A DNA stretch of 64,000 nucleotides from Rallus limicola. Lineage: Eukaryota > Chordata > Aves > Gruiformes > Rallidae. Shown piece by piece: positions 1 to 12,276 of this stretch (its first letter is position 1; every line of letters begins with the position of its first letter). The position numbers were made by a program, and so were the translations under genes. Below the pieces are notes generated by a model. That model had not been told where the DNA came from, did no database searches, and saw nothing but the letters and a program-made list of their open reading frames with translations. The stretch spans positions 9,847,001 to 9,911,000 of the forward strand of contig JAKCOZ010000020.1 of the NCBI GenBank assembly GCA_022605955.1, written 5' to 3'.

Positions 1-2640
1 AAAGATATTAAGGATGGGACTTCAGAGGGGTGCAGCAGCCTAAACCCTTTGGCAAGAGGTGAGTATCTGGACTATAGCAGCTCTTGATTTTTCTTCTGTT
101 TTTTTTTCTTTTTAAAGCCCCATGTTGCACGATTGCAAACAGGGCTTTACCAGACAGAAGTATCCAGGTCTTACTGGCTGCAGGACTGTCCCTGAGGATA
201 ACCAACAGCTATTTTTCAGTGTGTTCTTTGAGGTGGTATGATCCTGTTTCTCATTCTGAGCTGTCCAACTCCTCTCTTGCAGCCCGTTCATCCCTGCTGA
301 ACTGGGTTTTTTGGGATGCTTGGGGACAGGAGTTTTTCTGTGTGGGCACCTCCTTGTGTCCTGCCTGAGGTTTTGGAGATTGCTGATCCCATCCGGTAGC
401 CAGCCTTGCATGAGTGGGCTCTTGGAGCTGCCCCAGGTGGGATTTACCCCCTCACCTACCTATTGCTGTCCCTGCTCCCAAATACAGACAGCAAAAGCAG
501 GAAAATGCTTTTTTTCTGCCCCCAGTCCTGGTGCAGGGATTGGGACCAGCTCTTGCTCTGGAGCTGAGGCTTTATCACTGCTCATGTGCAGCACATCTCC
601 CCATCTGCCTGTGAGGGCAGGGGAAATGGCAGGGTCCTGCCTGCCCGGCTGGTCCCGCACAGGCAGTGGCAGGTTTCGCTCTGAATTTCCCCATCTCTGT
701 GGTTAAATCAGAACCTTAAGGCTGGCAGAGCGCCCTTCTTAATGATACCACAGGCTAATCATTTACAGCAGAATGCAAAGGCGGAGAAGTGTGTTTTTAA
801 TCTTTACAAATGTATCTAGATAAGCCAGGAGACAGACTTATCTTTTGTGTTACAAGAAAGAGGGGGGGGAAAAAAAAAAATCCACACCAAGGAACATTGC
901 TGTACCGTCCTTGGCCTTTTCTTCAGCCTTTGTCTTTCTCTCTGTATCCTGTGTTGTTGAATTAATGGGATATGAACTCTGAATACTTAAGTGATCTATT
1001 CATTTTAATTAGCTTCCTAATGGCTTCTGGACAGTGATCGAACTTAAGTCGGGGACGATACCGTTTACATCCCGAAGCGCAGGGCACTGCTCTGTGCATG
1101 TTCCTGCCCTGCCTTAGGTGCTGAGCAGCCTCCAGGACTGGAGGAGTTTTGGGCAGGTTTTGCTGATGAAGACTGTGAATGTGAGGGGGTGGAAGAGCAC
1201 AGCTGCCTGTTTTGATGGCTGTAAGTGCCGCCTCCTCTTGGGAGGCTGAGCATGGCTGGGATATCTGATCTGCCTGGGGCTGAGCAGCACTGATGCAAGC
1301 TCGGCTTTTGCTGGTGGGTCGGGTCTCAATGCAAGAACTGCTGCAGCTGGTGCATGCAGAAGGATGGGAACGCTCCTCACCGCCCTGCCACCGTGCCAGT
1401 AAAGAGCCACGTCGTTCTGCAGCCTCCGAGCTGCTGACCAGGGAAGTGTTCCCACCAGATGGGCCTGTCTGGATTCTGATGGCATCCTCAGCAGGAAGCA
1501 TACGGCAGGAGGCTGGGGACATGGAGGTGAGGAAACCGGCAGCAGTCCTTGCTTTCCGCCGCGTGCACACGAAGCTATGAATGGGAGAAGTCGGGGAGCT
1601 CTCCAGCAGCCAAGGCTGGGGGCAGAGGAATTCGCGCTGTTCCACTTTCCTGAAGCTGTGAAAGATGAGATAGATGAATCACTTTTGCAGCAACCTTCTC
1701 CGCCACCAGATTCCCTGAGATGTGAAGCTTCGCTGTATGCAGCGTGTACTTGAGGAAAAGATAGAAGGGATGTTCTCTGAATCAGGGGAGAGTCTGACGC
1801 ACGGAGACATTTTCAGGGGAATCATTTACATATGCATTCCCTTTCTAAAAATATCAGTCACAGTACTGCCTCTATTCCTGAGTGCAAGGCGCTCGAGGAG
1901 GGTAGGTGGATGGAACTGGGGACCTGCACCTAGATGGATTCAAATACCAAAGGTCCCTCAAGGCCACAGAATGGGTTACCTTGTGCCTTGCTTGGGAGGC
2001 AGAGTTGGGAGTTGGTTAAACTCCAGGTCAGGGTGAAGAAAGAATATGTTCAGCCTGATAATGCCTTAGAATGTCATCTGTGTATGGGCTTGAGTGTGGC
2101 CTGAAGGACAAGGGTGAAAGTCAGCGTTTGTCTGTCCATTCCCTTCTGGAGGTGGCAGTGCGGCAAGCTCCTCTGGAAGGAGCAAAGCAATACATAGGAA
2201 TGTTATGTTTCCTTAGCTGATGGTTAAGAAAGCTGATGAGAAATGGTGTGTAACACACCCTGGTGATTTCCCTGGAGACTGGTGGGTAGATGTGGTCAGC
2301 TGAAGGGCTTTTCCCACCACAGCTGCCCATGCATCACCCTTGGGGTCCATCCTGTGGACCAGGTGGGGCTGCAGGATAAGATCACCCTTCTCCTGAGATC
2401 TCTAAGGAAGAGCCTGTCTTGGCTTCATAATAAATTAAGTATCTTAAAAGAAATAGACATTTACCTTGAACTTCTGTCATGTAACATCCTATAGAAACAA
2501 GCAGGAGTGTTTTGATGTCTAACAGTCTTCTCCATCCCCAGGTCTCCCATCTGGGATTTACCTTAACCTTTGCCTTGGGCCTCTAAAGGTCTTATGCAAA
2601 AAGAAGGAAAAGGGAGGTGGGAGAGAGGAAAGGGTACAGC
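1..2640. other. Unique noncoding stretch, no gene recognised
   Basis: No repeat of a known family and no convincing exon was recognised here. The notable part is about 960-1100, where an AT-rich run with ATTTTAATTAG is followed by six CpGs in about 45 bases (1038-1082), unusual for this CpG-poor window. The longest ORF of the window lies over it on the minus strand and is listed separately. A short G-run followed by an A-run sits near 863-880. Confidence 0.5.
962..1645 (-). CDS. Longest ORF in the window (227 codons), probably not a gene
   Basis: This is an uninterrupted minus-strand frame with an ATG near 1645 and a stop near 962. I do not recognise any domain. The first ~190 residues are rich in Ser, Ala, Pro, Gln and Cys, as expected from translating moderately GC-rich noncoding DNA. 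Other long frames overlap it on both strands (123 codons at 1114-1485 minus, 95 codons at 1293-1580 plus). The last ~35 residues are more protein-like, being charged and hydrophobic and containing CPEAIRKLIKMNRSLKYSEF, and they coincide with a CpG-rich patch. No signal peptide, membrane segment or repeat is visible. At this window size an ORF of this length is only mildly unlikely by chance. It could be a spurious ORF, a lncRNA-borne ORF or, least likely, a lineage-specific exon. Confidence 0.08.
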   Translation of the reverse strand: MEQREFLCPQPWLLESSPTSPIHSFVCTRRKARTAAGFLTSMSPASCRMLPAEDAIRIQTGPSGGNTSLVSSSEAAERRGSLLARWQGGEERSHPSACTSCSSSCIETRPTSKSRACISAAQPQADQISQPCSASQEEAALTAIKTGSCALPPPHIHSLHQQNLPKTPPVLEAAQHLRQGRNMHRAVPCASGCKRYRPRLKFDHCPEAIRKLIKMNRSLKYSEFISH

Positions 2641-2649
2641 CCAGCTGTT

Positions 2650-2995
2650 AATAAACGCAACCTGGAAATTAAACGGGTATTGCTACCACCGGAGGAGCGA
2701 GGTTATGAAACAGCTGTTCAGCAACCATGTGCCTGAGCAAACTTGTGGAGCCCGCGCGGTTTTATATATTTATGGATGGGATTATACGGCCCAGACTTCG
2801 CGTTAGCGGGGACTGGCCTCTGCAGACCCGCTGCTGGGAATTCTGTGCAGCGAAAGCTGCGTCGATATTCAAAACAGCTTTGCGGTGAAGCTGTGGGCAA
2901 GCGTAGTTTTTGCTCAGGGTTCTAATGACTGAGCTGAACTCAGATGCTCTCCAACGCTATCGTCACAGCCTCTTCAAAATGGACGTGAAGAGCTC
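2650..2995. promoter_or_regulatory. CpG-rich patch with a TATA-like core, candidate promoter or enhancer
   Basis: About 20 CpG dinucleotides fall in roughly 340 bases at around 50% GC, close to the number expected without CpG loss, while most of the window is strongly depleted. They include a CCCGCGCGG cluster just before TTTATATATTTATGG at 2761-2775. The sequence is not repetitive. Retained CpGs usually mean DNA kept unmethylated in the germ line, as at promoters and some developmental enhancers. If it is a promoter, the TATA-like string would suit plus-strand initiation near 2790-2800. No transcript can be shown from sequence alone. Confidence 0.35.
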
Positions 2996-3739
2996 TGACT
3001 AACGGGGAGAGGGGAAAATGTGCAGGGCTGCAGCTGAAACAGAGGGGGAAATCTCTAAGGTTTTTTTTTCTCTCTTCTCTGTGGGTTTAGTGTGCTCAGG
3101 AAGTCCCATTAACGCCCACTCACTCCAGTAACACACATCATTTTGCACCTTATTGTGTCTTCTATGAAAAGCTGGTACTGAGGAAGCAGTCTTGTGCTTC
3201 TTTGAAATCGTCTGTCAGAAAAAAACATCACCCCGAAGAAACAAACAAGCCCACAATCTCTGAGCATGCCGGAGATTGATTTGTAGCACTTTTCTCCCCC
3301 CACCTGATCTGTTCAGAAATGTTTTGGCAAGCTGTGAAAAATCAGAGCCCTTTGCTGTCAAATGCAATCTATTTCCGAGGGAGCTGTGTTAAGGGCTCCG
3401 GGTGGGTGTTCGGGCTCTGCCAAGGAGCTGAACACTTCCCATCCAAGGGATGCTCCTCCGGAAGACTAAATGCAGCTGGGAAGTATTTTGCAGTCTCTAA
3501 ACAAGGACAGGAGAAGAGCAGTGAGAGTGAACCATGCAGGGAGAGCTAGGGGAAAGAAACACCACACCAAATGCAATACAAATGGGAGGCAACCTGCCTA
3601 CTCATTCTTATCTAGTATTTTTCTAAGTGTTGCTGTTTTTCTGCATCCCGTTAAGCTTTTTGATTTGTTTCCATCTGTTCAGTATAGATCACTTCTGCAG
3701 TTTACTTAAAACACAAATACCCTTTATGAATCTCTACAG

Positions 3740-3868
3740 ATGGTTTTCAAAGACTTACAGAAAGACAAAGATAAGATCAAGAAAATCTTGAGTGTTCGCC
3801 TCGGGGGAAAAAAATGGGACAGTCGCTTTGCCTTGCAGCTGCAAGCCACGTCAAATCAGACACTTTGA
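3740..3868 (+). CDS. Short ORF (42 codons) of charged composition, unproven
   Basis: An ATG directly after CTACAG at 3739 opens a 42-codon frame ending in TGA after LQATSNQTL. The product is Lys/Asp-rich at first (KDLQKDKDKIKKILSVRLGG) and could form a short amphipathic helix. It has no recognised domain, and the upstream pyrimidine tract is weak. A frame this short arises readily by chance. It is listed only because its composition differs from the Ser/Pro/Cys-rich frames typical of noncoding DNA here. It could be a small exon, a micropeptide ORF or, most likely, nothing. Confidence 0.06.
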   Translation: MVFKDLQKDKDKIKKILSVRLGGKKWDSRFALQLQATSNQTL

Positions 3869-5187
3869 TATGTTTCATTTTCTGTCTGAAGTCTACATCT
3901 GAAAGGCAGCCTGGCTTATTTCAGTCAATGCGCAATTTTTGTTAGTTGGGGCTCTTTCTCAGCTTCTAAAAAAGATGCTCATTTGCATCCTAGAACAAAG
4001 ACAGCACTTTTCCCCCCCTACATTCAATGTGTCTTCGCCAAAAAACTAATCATGCTGCAAAGTGTGTGTATGTGTGTAGGGGGAAGTTGGTTTTTTGGGC
4101 AGTTCTTTACTGCTGTGTTGGCTGGAGATGCAGCAAGGATGGGTGCTCATTCCTTCTGTGGTGGCCGCAGTTGAGGTTCTGGTTGTGTTTGTGCAGCTGC
4201 CAGAGTCTCATAGCTCAAGCAGGATCCTCAGGTCAGGGTTTGGTTGTGTAGGGTGTGTTGGCAGATGCTGGTGCAACCACCAGTGTCCTGCAGCTGTGGG
4301 GCTGGTCTGTGTCCCCGTGCCAGGGCCCTGCTGCCCAGCTCTGCAGGGTGGGGTTTGAAGCCCTAAGACCAGTGAGCAATACAAAGTGTAGAAGTATGGA
4401 GAATACAACTGATCATGCTCTGCTTGGCCAGTTCAAGCTGCTCTTTGCATTAGCTTCTCTCTCAGGCCAAGGCTGTGGCTGGCACAAGCTAGATTAACTA
4501 CTGGTCTCTGTGGGAGATGCGAAACCCTGCCTGGTAATGCACTGCTTGTGCATTTAAAAACATCCCAATCATTTCTAAGAGATACCACATGAAGTGGGGT
4601 AACTGCTGAATTTCTGCTGCTCTTCACCTGTTTTAGAACCCTTGCTTGGGAGTGAAGGGGCACTCACACTTCGCTTTTTTAGTGCTGTTGAGCCTGTCCC
4701 AAAGCCATTTGAAGTGAAAGAGACGCTCCCCAGGCTCTAACGGACACTGACAGGGGCTTGTGAACATTTGCCTTGGGCAGAATCAAATTCTTTGCAGAAA
4801 TGTTACTATTTGCATTGCAGGTAGGGAACCTGCATGAAGGAGAACATGTTCACCTTCAATGTGCAGCATTAAGACTAAGAGCCAATCGAGAAAGAAAAAA
4901 AAACCACCACCAAACCACCAACTTGTAGGAGTCAGGCACGTCAGCACCAGACTCTGTGTGCAAAGACAAGGTGTGTATTGTTTGCCCAATTAAAAAGATA
5001 AAACCTGTAGACCACAGTCAGCGAAATGAGCTGTGAAATGAGTGATGACTCGTGGAACAGGCAGGTGCACGCACAAAAGCATATGCAAACTGTTCTACTT
5101 ATCTAAAGACAGGTTTATTGCCTGGTCATCAATTTAGGCTGAGGTTGCTTCGGCAATTCCTGGCCCGCCTTTGTGCTGTGCTCTCAG

Positions 5188-5269
5188 ATAAGCCGTAGGA
5201 GGAGTAGCATCCCAGTGCTTTTCCTGCCTTTTGGAGTCGGATTGAAAGGTTATCCAGGGTGGGAAGGAG
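5188..5269 (+). other. Candidate exon bounded by good splice sites, speculative
   Basis: A pyrimidine-containing run ending CTCTCAG at 5187 could be an acceptor, and GAG|GTAAGA at 5267-5275 is a near-consensus donor. The 82 bases between are open in one frame (ISRRRSSIPVLFLPFGVGL and so on, 27 codons plus one base). I do not recognise the peptide. One of three frames staying open over this length is likely by chance, so the splice sites are the only real support. Confidence 0.1.
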
Positions 5270-8200
5270 GTAAGAGATGAGTGGAAAGGCTTGTCTGTTG
5301 AGGGGGCAGCTGGCTGCGAACGCTTCGGTGGCACCAATTGTAGTGCCCAGCCTAGGACTGGTTGGGTGGTGTTTGTGTGGCTGAGTAGATTCTTCACCAG
5401 AACTTGTTCTCAGCTGGGAGAAATCCATCCTGAAATGTGAGTGTGTGGAATGAATGCTTTGTGTGACCCCCACTCCCAGACACATGGAGCTGAATTAGGG
5501 AAGCACAGGCAAGCGCTTCATCTATTTTGTTAGCAGTTTAGCATACAGATTTTGAAGTGAAGTATGGAGGCTGGGAGGGGCAGGTAAATAAATTACAGAT
5601 TTAATCTATCCCATGCAGATCTAACCTGTATTCTGCAAAAATGGGTGCTTGTGACAAATAACTACGTAGATGAGGCTTGCAAATGTGGCACTGAACTTGG
5701 ACTGGGGCATCTGTGGGCACCCTGAGCTTTGTCAGTGTTTCTTTGTAGGGAGCTGTTACCTTAGAGGTTTTTGTCTGGGGCTGTGAGCCAGGAGGGGGGC
5801 CAACCCCCACATGTGCTATGTGAGCAAGAGGTGGCATGAGCAGCTAAAATACCAAATTTAAACCTTGGTGTGGTAGAAATACCATCAAGTTATATAGATA
5901 CAGGCACATTAGTGATGTTGCTTGGCGTAACGAAGTTAAAAATTGTTTTGTAGGGAAGTCAGAAGACAAGACTGCTGCTTGAGATCTCGCAGGCTGAATT
6001 TGCAAATGAAGTAGGCTTCCTCTTTACAGCTTGCTTTATAAGTCAAAGCTTGTATGCTTCCTGCAAGAGCTTTACAGCCATGTAAATCAAGCCTTTTCCA
6101 ATGCACATGTGGCTTAGGGATTCAGGATTTGTCTCAAACAGATAAATTGGTAGATTGCATTAGAAGTCTGTGTTTCTAGAGTGATGAGCCTCATAGGCTT
6201 GGCTGTGATGCTTTAATGGCAGACAAGTTTGGGTTCATTACTAAGCATTTACAGCTGAAAATTATAATTGTATTAGACTATTTTGTATCCAGGTAGTGAG
6301 TCTGTGAACCAAACAACTGTTGGAAAATTCCAAACTGCTTGAATTGAACATGTAATCCATGATGAATAATCTTTGTCCAGTGAATCTTTCCAAGAAATAA
6401 CTATGGCTTGGTTGTTAGTTGCTGCATCCTCTGCTCCTGATCCCAAGTAAAAGAGAGGATTTTTTTAACCAAGTTCAGTAAATCTGAAGTTTATAAAGGA
6501 AACACATCTGGTAGCTGTGCTTGCGATGGATTTCACACTCCAGCCCAGCTCACTGACATTTGTCACCAAAGAACATTCATTTCAAAAGCAAGGATGAGAG
6601 CATGGCTGAGACAAATTGGTTATCAAATTAGACTGATTACAGATTTTTTCCCCCTCTTCTGTAACACCCATTCTGTGAAATTTCCTTTTCTCAGTCTGCA
6701 GAGAGTCTCATATTAAAGCTTCAGATCTAAGCCTTGCCAGACCTCTGGGTTTTTTTTGAGTTCTGGCCTCTCTCAATTTAAGAAAACTACAGTTGCCTCC
6801 TAAAGGGACCCTTACCTAACACGAGGCAGCAGAGAGCTGCTGGAAGCAACTGCTCTTCTGAGCCAGGGAGCTGAAAAAGACTGTAGAGAAAGAGGGATAA
6901 TTTGATGAACAAAGTTTTATTGTAGGACAAAGAGAGAAAGGATTTCTGGTCACTGCCTGTAATGCTTTTTGACTGGTGCACGTCAAACGGAAGGTGTTAT
7001 AAGCAGATGAGCATGTGCCTGGGTGTGCAATGCAGGGGAGGTCTCTAGGGGCTGATGTGATAGAAATACAAGATACTCATTAAGTTAATACAAACATTCA
7101 GTCTCTGTAAGCAGGAAAAGAGGAAGCGTTGCCATTGCCCTGTGACATTTGCCTGCCACCCCCTGCGAGCATCAGCCTGAGCTGCAACGTGCTCATCCCT
7201 GCAAACTGGGGCAGGGGGCAGCCCCTCCAGGTACCCAGAAGCCCTCTTCCTGGGCATGTAGATGCATGAGAACTCAGTAAAGCTTTAGCCAGCCAAAATC
7301 TATGGAAATATGTCACATGCCAAGTGTGCATGTGGTCTGTCACAATGTCTTGGTGTTGCTCCAGACAACGATGGAGTTTGCTTTAAAAGGATTGACCTTG
7401 TTACCCCAGGGTAACGGCTGTCCCCAGCTGGGACTGTGAGGTGTCGCTCCTTGTTTCCAACATGTCTCTGGTGCTGCACATAGCAGCTTGCTGAGAATAG
7501 AGGAAGGGATGGAGAGAAGACAAGAGGGACTGAGTGTGGTACAGCCCTGGGTCAGCATCAAATACTGGAACTGTTCAGTCTGGGAACTGGCACTAATGTA
7601 ACACACACCCACAAGTACATCACTAGCTCTGATCTTGTATTTTCAGTGATTGTATTTTCTTACTATTTTATATAGACATGTATGTATGTTGTTTTACCCA
7701 CAGTCAGAAAAGTCTTTGCTTCCATTAGATCAAAACTGCCATCAAAATGAAGAAATTGGGAGGCCCCAACTTTATTCCTGACTTTGCTTGTACTTGCCTG
7801 CAGCCTTAAACTGTATTATATTCTTTGAAAAAGTTACGTGCCATTGCTATTGCTCATTCATAGCCATTGCAGGTTTCTGATGAAGCTGAGAACTGCAGCT
7901 GTAGAATACCGTATGGTATTCATAATGTGGCGATGCAGTTCTCATAATGAATTCAATTAGACCATGTGTTAAGATGCATGGTGTGCAGCACCGTATCCCC
8001 CACTGGTCGCTGTTTTTCCAGCAGCTGTGTGCCACTGAATCTGTGCCCTTTGCCTTGGAGAGTCACTTCACCTTGGTTTTGGTTGTCTCTGATACCTACT
8101 GTTGGTTCACCACAGTTAGTGTTGTAGGCTGAGAGGTAAAAGATGCTGTTCGGTACTGGTAACTGGTACAGGTCTAGGGGAGGACAAGCAGAGCATGAGT

Positions 8201-8750
8201 CCAGGTCTACTTGGAAGATGGAGATGACATTGTGTGATGCAGAGGATGTTTTATGTTCTCAATGATGACAAATGAAGTGAGAGACAGGAAGGATTTGGGG
8301 GCAGGCAGAAGTTTTGGCCATGGTAAGAGTTAACTGATGGAAAGATATTCACAAAGGGAGACAATTTGTGAGTTGAGAGTTTTATTTTTACCTTTTTATT
8401 CCTAACCTTTATTAGAGGGAATTGAACAGTGCAGTCATCAGTTCATCACTCCCCATGCAAGAATGGATCTTTCAAAATCTACCCTTAGCTTTTAGGACCT
8501 CTGGGGAGTCCTCACAGCAGCGTGTGAAACAAATCCCTCATGCATAAAGTAATCAGTCTTTTCCACTCACCTTTTAGAAAACCCCTGCCAGTTCCCTGCT
8601 GAGCTGGGATGCTCCACGGAGGGGCTGTGCCCCAGGAGGGAGTGCGAGCACAGTGATAACACAACCGTGCTGTGATCACCCGTTCCTGCTTTATGATACA
8701 CGAAGGCACTTGTTCACCTGGTAAAGAGGGACTACCAGGCTACAGAGGGG

Positions 8751-8767
8751 AAAAAAAAAAAAAAAAA
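8751..8767 (+). repeat. Poly-A homopolymer, 17 bp
   Basis: A run of 17 A follows GGGG at about 8747. No target-site duplication or retrotransposed body could be recognised upstream, so it is treated as a simple homopolymer rather than a retrocopy tail. Confidence 0.8.
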
Positions 8768-11399
8768 GGAACAAAGTCAAGTCCCAGTGCTGTAGAGAAA
8801 TCAGAATGGTGATTTTGCTTTGATGAATAAGAAACTCACCAGCTAAGAAAGAAGGGACGTTGGGATACATGTTCAGTGTCTGCAAAAGGGGGAATGTGTG
8901 GCATGTGTATTTATTTTTAAGAAAGCAATAAAGCACCTTGAAAGAAATGTTTTAAAAGGTTCCAACAATCCACCAGCTGTTTGCAATTTTGCTCAGCCAC
9001 TAGAAGTAAAATGCCAGTTGTGTAGTACGCTGCTGTAAGGGATTAGCTCCTTCAAATGTCCTTCCGAGTCCTGATGTTGGCTTATTTAACAGCCATCTTT
9101 GGCTGAGAAATCCTTAACTTGAAAGATCGTTTCCCTGTCTGTTACCAAACACCTGAATAACCTGTCACAGCATAAACAGTCTCCTCTCCTGCAGGTGGGC
9201 TCAGGCGCTATTCCCCGTGCTCAGATTTTCCTGGCAATTCAGCTCTAACCTAAGCTGATTTGTTGCAGGTCGCTTGATATCTGTCTTGGAAATGTTTTGG
9301 TGAGATGTGGTTGTATGAAAGATTGCCCTTTTCAAAGGATTAACTTCAGATGACCCACTGGAAGAGCTCAGGCTCCCTCTTTCCTTATTTCGCCTCCAGC
9401 AGTTTGTTTTATTGCAAGCCCTTGAAAAAATTCTCATCCCTAGGAAACACCTCAATTGGGTTAGACAGCAACTGAGCCTCATCCCAGATGTATAAAACAA
9501 GGCTGTTCTTGTTCTCACAGGGAGAGTGTGGCCAACCTGGCCCTGGGACCCCCTAGCTCTGGCAGGCCCCGGCAAGTGTGGTAGTGCCTGTCCTGGGTGG
9601 GGAGCCTGCCAGAGCCTGGATGTGCATGGCGGATAGAAGCAGCGGGGTTTAATGCAGGGTGAGCTCCTCCATTGCACTCAGAGAGGGACTGGGCAGGGTT
9701 TTGGGCAAGGCCCTGGGGCTGCAGTGACCCCACTCCAGCAGTTTTTCCAGGCACTGATATAATGACACCCTGGTTGCATAAGAAGCATCATTAGGAAGAA
9801 GCAGTCTCCAGCACATGCAGATAGAAACACAGGCAAACTGAACAAATGGTCTGTGGTGAAAGTGATCTTTGCTCGGGACCTCTTAACTGCCATGATGGGG
9901 CATCAGTTAGCTGCAGTTTCCATCACAACCTGGGTGCTGCCATGGGTGAGGGCTGGTGTTGCTCTGGGTCTCCCACCCATCCTGCTGCTAGTTACATGTG
10001 ACCCTGGGACGGTTGCTCTTGGGTTTTGATGTGTCAGGTCTCTGCCACAGCCCTGGTGCTGCAAACAGACGTCACAGTTTCTATCCTAAATCTTTTCATG
10101 TGAATAAGCAAGATGAAAATAGTTTAACATGACCGTTTCTCAATTCAACAAATGCATTTCTTTCCCCCAGTCTGATTCACAGAGGGGAAAAACTGTCAAG
10201 AGCTTCAGCTCTAAGGGATGTAAAGCTGGTATTATACCTCGTAAAACAAGTGGAGCAAACTAGAGCCATGTATATTGCTGAGTGGGCAACTCTGTAGCTA
10301 AAGTGCAATAGATTATCTTGAGCTGGAAAGCTGAGGACCATCAGTCATGTGGTTTCCAAGAAACTGAAGATTCAGACTGAGAAACGATTTGTAGGGAAAA
10401 ACTGTGACTGTATCAGGGGGAAAAAGCATATTTAAACTGGGCTCCGTTAACTAACGCAGCCTGGGCAGCACAATTCCAAAATACACTTTTTCTTTTTCTT
10501 TCCCTAGGTAACCAGATCTGTGGTTTGTTTAAATTCCTGTCCTGCCTCCAAAGTTAGTTTCTTTGAAGGATAATGAATGAGAAGCAAGTTAAAACCAGGC
10601 TGTAAGAGGTTGTCTTACAAGATTCCCAGGGGTCTGGGGCCATTTAGCTAGCTACCATCTTTGCTTTCTCCTTGCAGAGGCAGGCTGCTTGGTACAGCAG
10701 AGCAGAAGAAAGGCTTTTTAACCTAACAATTAATTTGTGAGACAAGCCGTGGTGCAAAGAAGAAAGCAGCAGAAGAAAGCAGCTTCCTTTGTTGTTTGTT
10801 TATTCTTGAAATGCGCTCTGCACACCTGACACGTTCTCTGGCTTCATTCTGGATCTAATGCAAGAAATTGGCAGTGTCTTACTCCTGTGGTTAATTTAAA
10901 ATGCAACAAGATCACGCTACGGTACTTGACACATCTCTAAGAGCAACATCGTGACACTGTTGACACTGAATGCTCACTAATGGCATCCGCTGCCAAGCTC
11001 CAATGTAAAATGAGTGGGATAACAACAGCAGCGTTTAAAAAAAACCCAACTTCATTCAAGGGAGCATTTAAAATTTTATCAGGTCTAACTGGCATGGTAG
11101 ATTTGCAAATGTGGAGAATATCCAGTTTCCCTTGCTTGCTCACAAGCTTCAATGTGCAAGGCAAGTACAGCTCTGTCCCCAGAGGCAGGGAAACCCCGAG
11201 GTACCGCAGCGAGCGCACGTGTAAAACATGGAAACATCTGTCCTTGCAGGGTGGTGGTGCCTGGCTGGGCTCCTTCAAGGACTTGCCTCCCAGGGGAATT
11301 TTTTTGCTTCTCTGATCAGGCTTATTTATTGGGTTATTAATGGTCTTAAAACAGTTGTATAGGTATTACGGGATACGTTGCTTCAGCTTTTCAGTCAAT

Positions 11400-11500
11400 G
11401 AAATAAAATACAACATAAAATGAAAACTCAAAGTTCTATAAATAATTGTGGCAGAGTTAATCATTAGCTAATGATTTGTTTGTTAGGATGTAAACAGAAA
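11400..11500. promoter_or_regulatory. AT-rich block with a perfect 18-bp homeodomain palindrome
   Basis: AATCATTAGCTAATGATT at 11459-11476 is identical to its reverse complement and presents two inverted TAAT cores (ATTA-GC-TAAT). TAATTG and GTTAA lie within 40 bases upstream. Inverted TAAT cores with short spacing are the classical form of homeodomain dimer sites. The surrounding DNA is AT-rich, CpG-free and non-repetitive, which fits a conserved noncoding enhancer. The functional assignment is inference. Confidence 0.35.
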
Positions 11501-12276
11501 AGTAGTACACTTTGCTGTGCAATGCTGTGAATGCTTCTAAGCATGGATGCAGTTATATTGGTTTAAATCTTTTACACAAATACAGCTATAGTGTAAACAT
11601 TTTATACAAATACAACTTCATTCACACTTTTGCTAACACAAGCTACTTTCCTAAAAAGCCCTCCCATTTAAATATTTATACGAAAAATTGGTGGGTCTCA
11701 AAACACAAACTTCGTTCTGACACTGTAAGTCACTCAATAGCATCGGCAGGACTGGGTGTGAGCAGGGCTCCTGTTTTTGGAGAGGGTGAGAGAAGAATCA
11801 TGAGGAAAGATACTTCTTTGTACAGATGTTTCGAATCCTGCTCCCTCCCAGAAGGGAATTGGGGTAGATCTAAGTGACATGCTTTGAGTCATGATGGGTT
11901 TCTGATATCTGCATATCAGTGGTATTTAAAGTTTATGAATTGCAACCTGAATATCAACAGTATGAATGTTGATATTTTTATTTGGGGAAGGTTGTGTTCC
12001 TTAATTTTTTAAGTGTCTCTACTCCCAGAAAGAGGGTTTGCAGGACTCTAAGTACTCATCTAGGGCCAGAGGATAACAAAGGCGAAAAAACCACTATTCT
12101 TTCTGCACAACCTGCACTGGAAATCCGGAGTAGGGCTTTGCTGTACAACCTCCGTTCTGTGATAATGATAATAAGTTTCTCCAGTTGTTAAGTACAGCTA
12201 ATAAAGTTGAAAAACACCTTTTGAAAAATGATTAGGTAGATAATAAAGTATGTCAACTTGAAAATATGCATTCTTC

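Larger units (their letters stand above)
2996..11399. other. Unique noncoding stretch with minor low-complexity tracts
   Basis: No gene or identifiable transposon was recognised. The stretch holds a 17-bp poly-A at about 8751-8767, a tandem 12-bp duplication (AGAAGAAAGCAGC-like) at about 10759-10783, and scattered AT-rich parts at 5870-6500 and 10080-10620. A small ORF at 3740 and a candidate exon at 5188-5269 are treated separately. The rest looks like ordinary intergenic or intronic DNA. Confidence 0.5.

Noticed and set aside
8747..8767. Poly-A run as a plus-strand retrocopy tail
   Set aside because: Upstream sequence shows no AATAAA at the right place and no recognisable transcript.
9201..9893. 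158-codon minus-strand ORF with neighbouring frames
   Set aside because: Mutually overlapping frames in different phases without splice signals or domain similarity.
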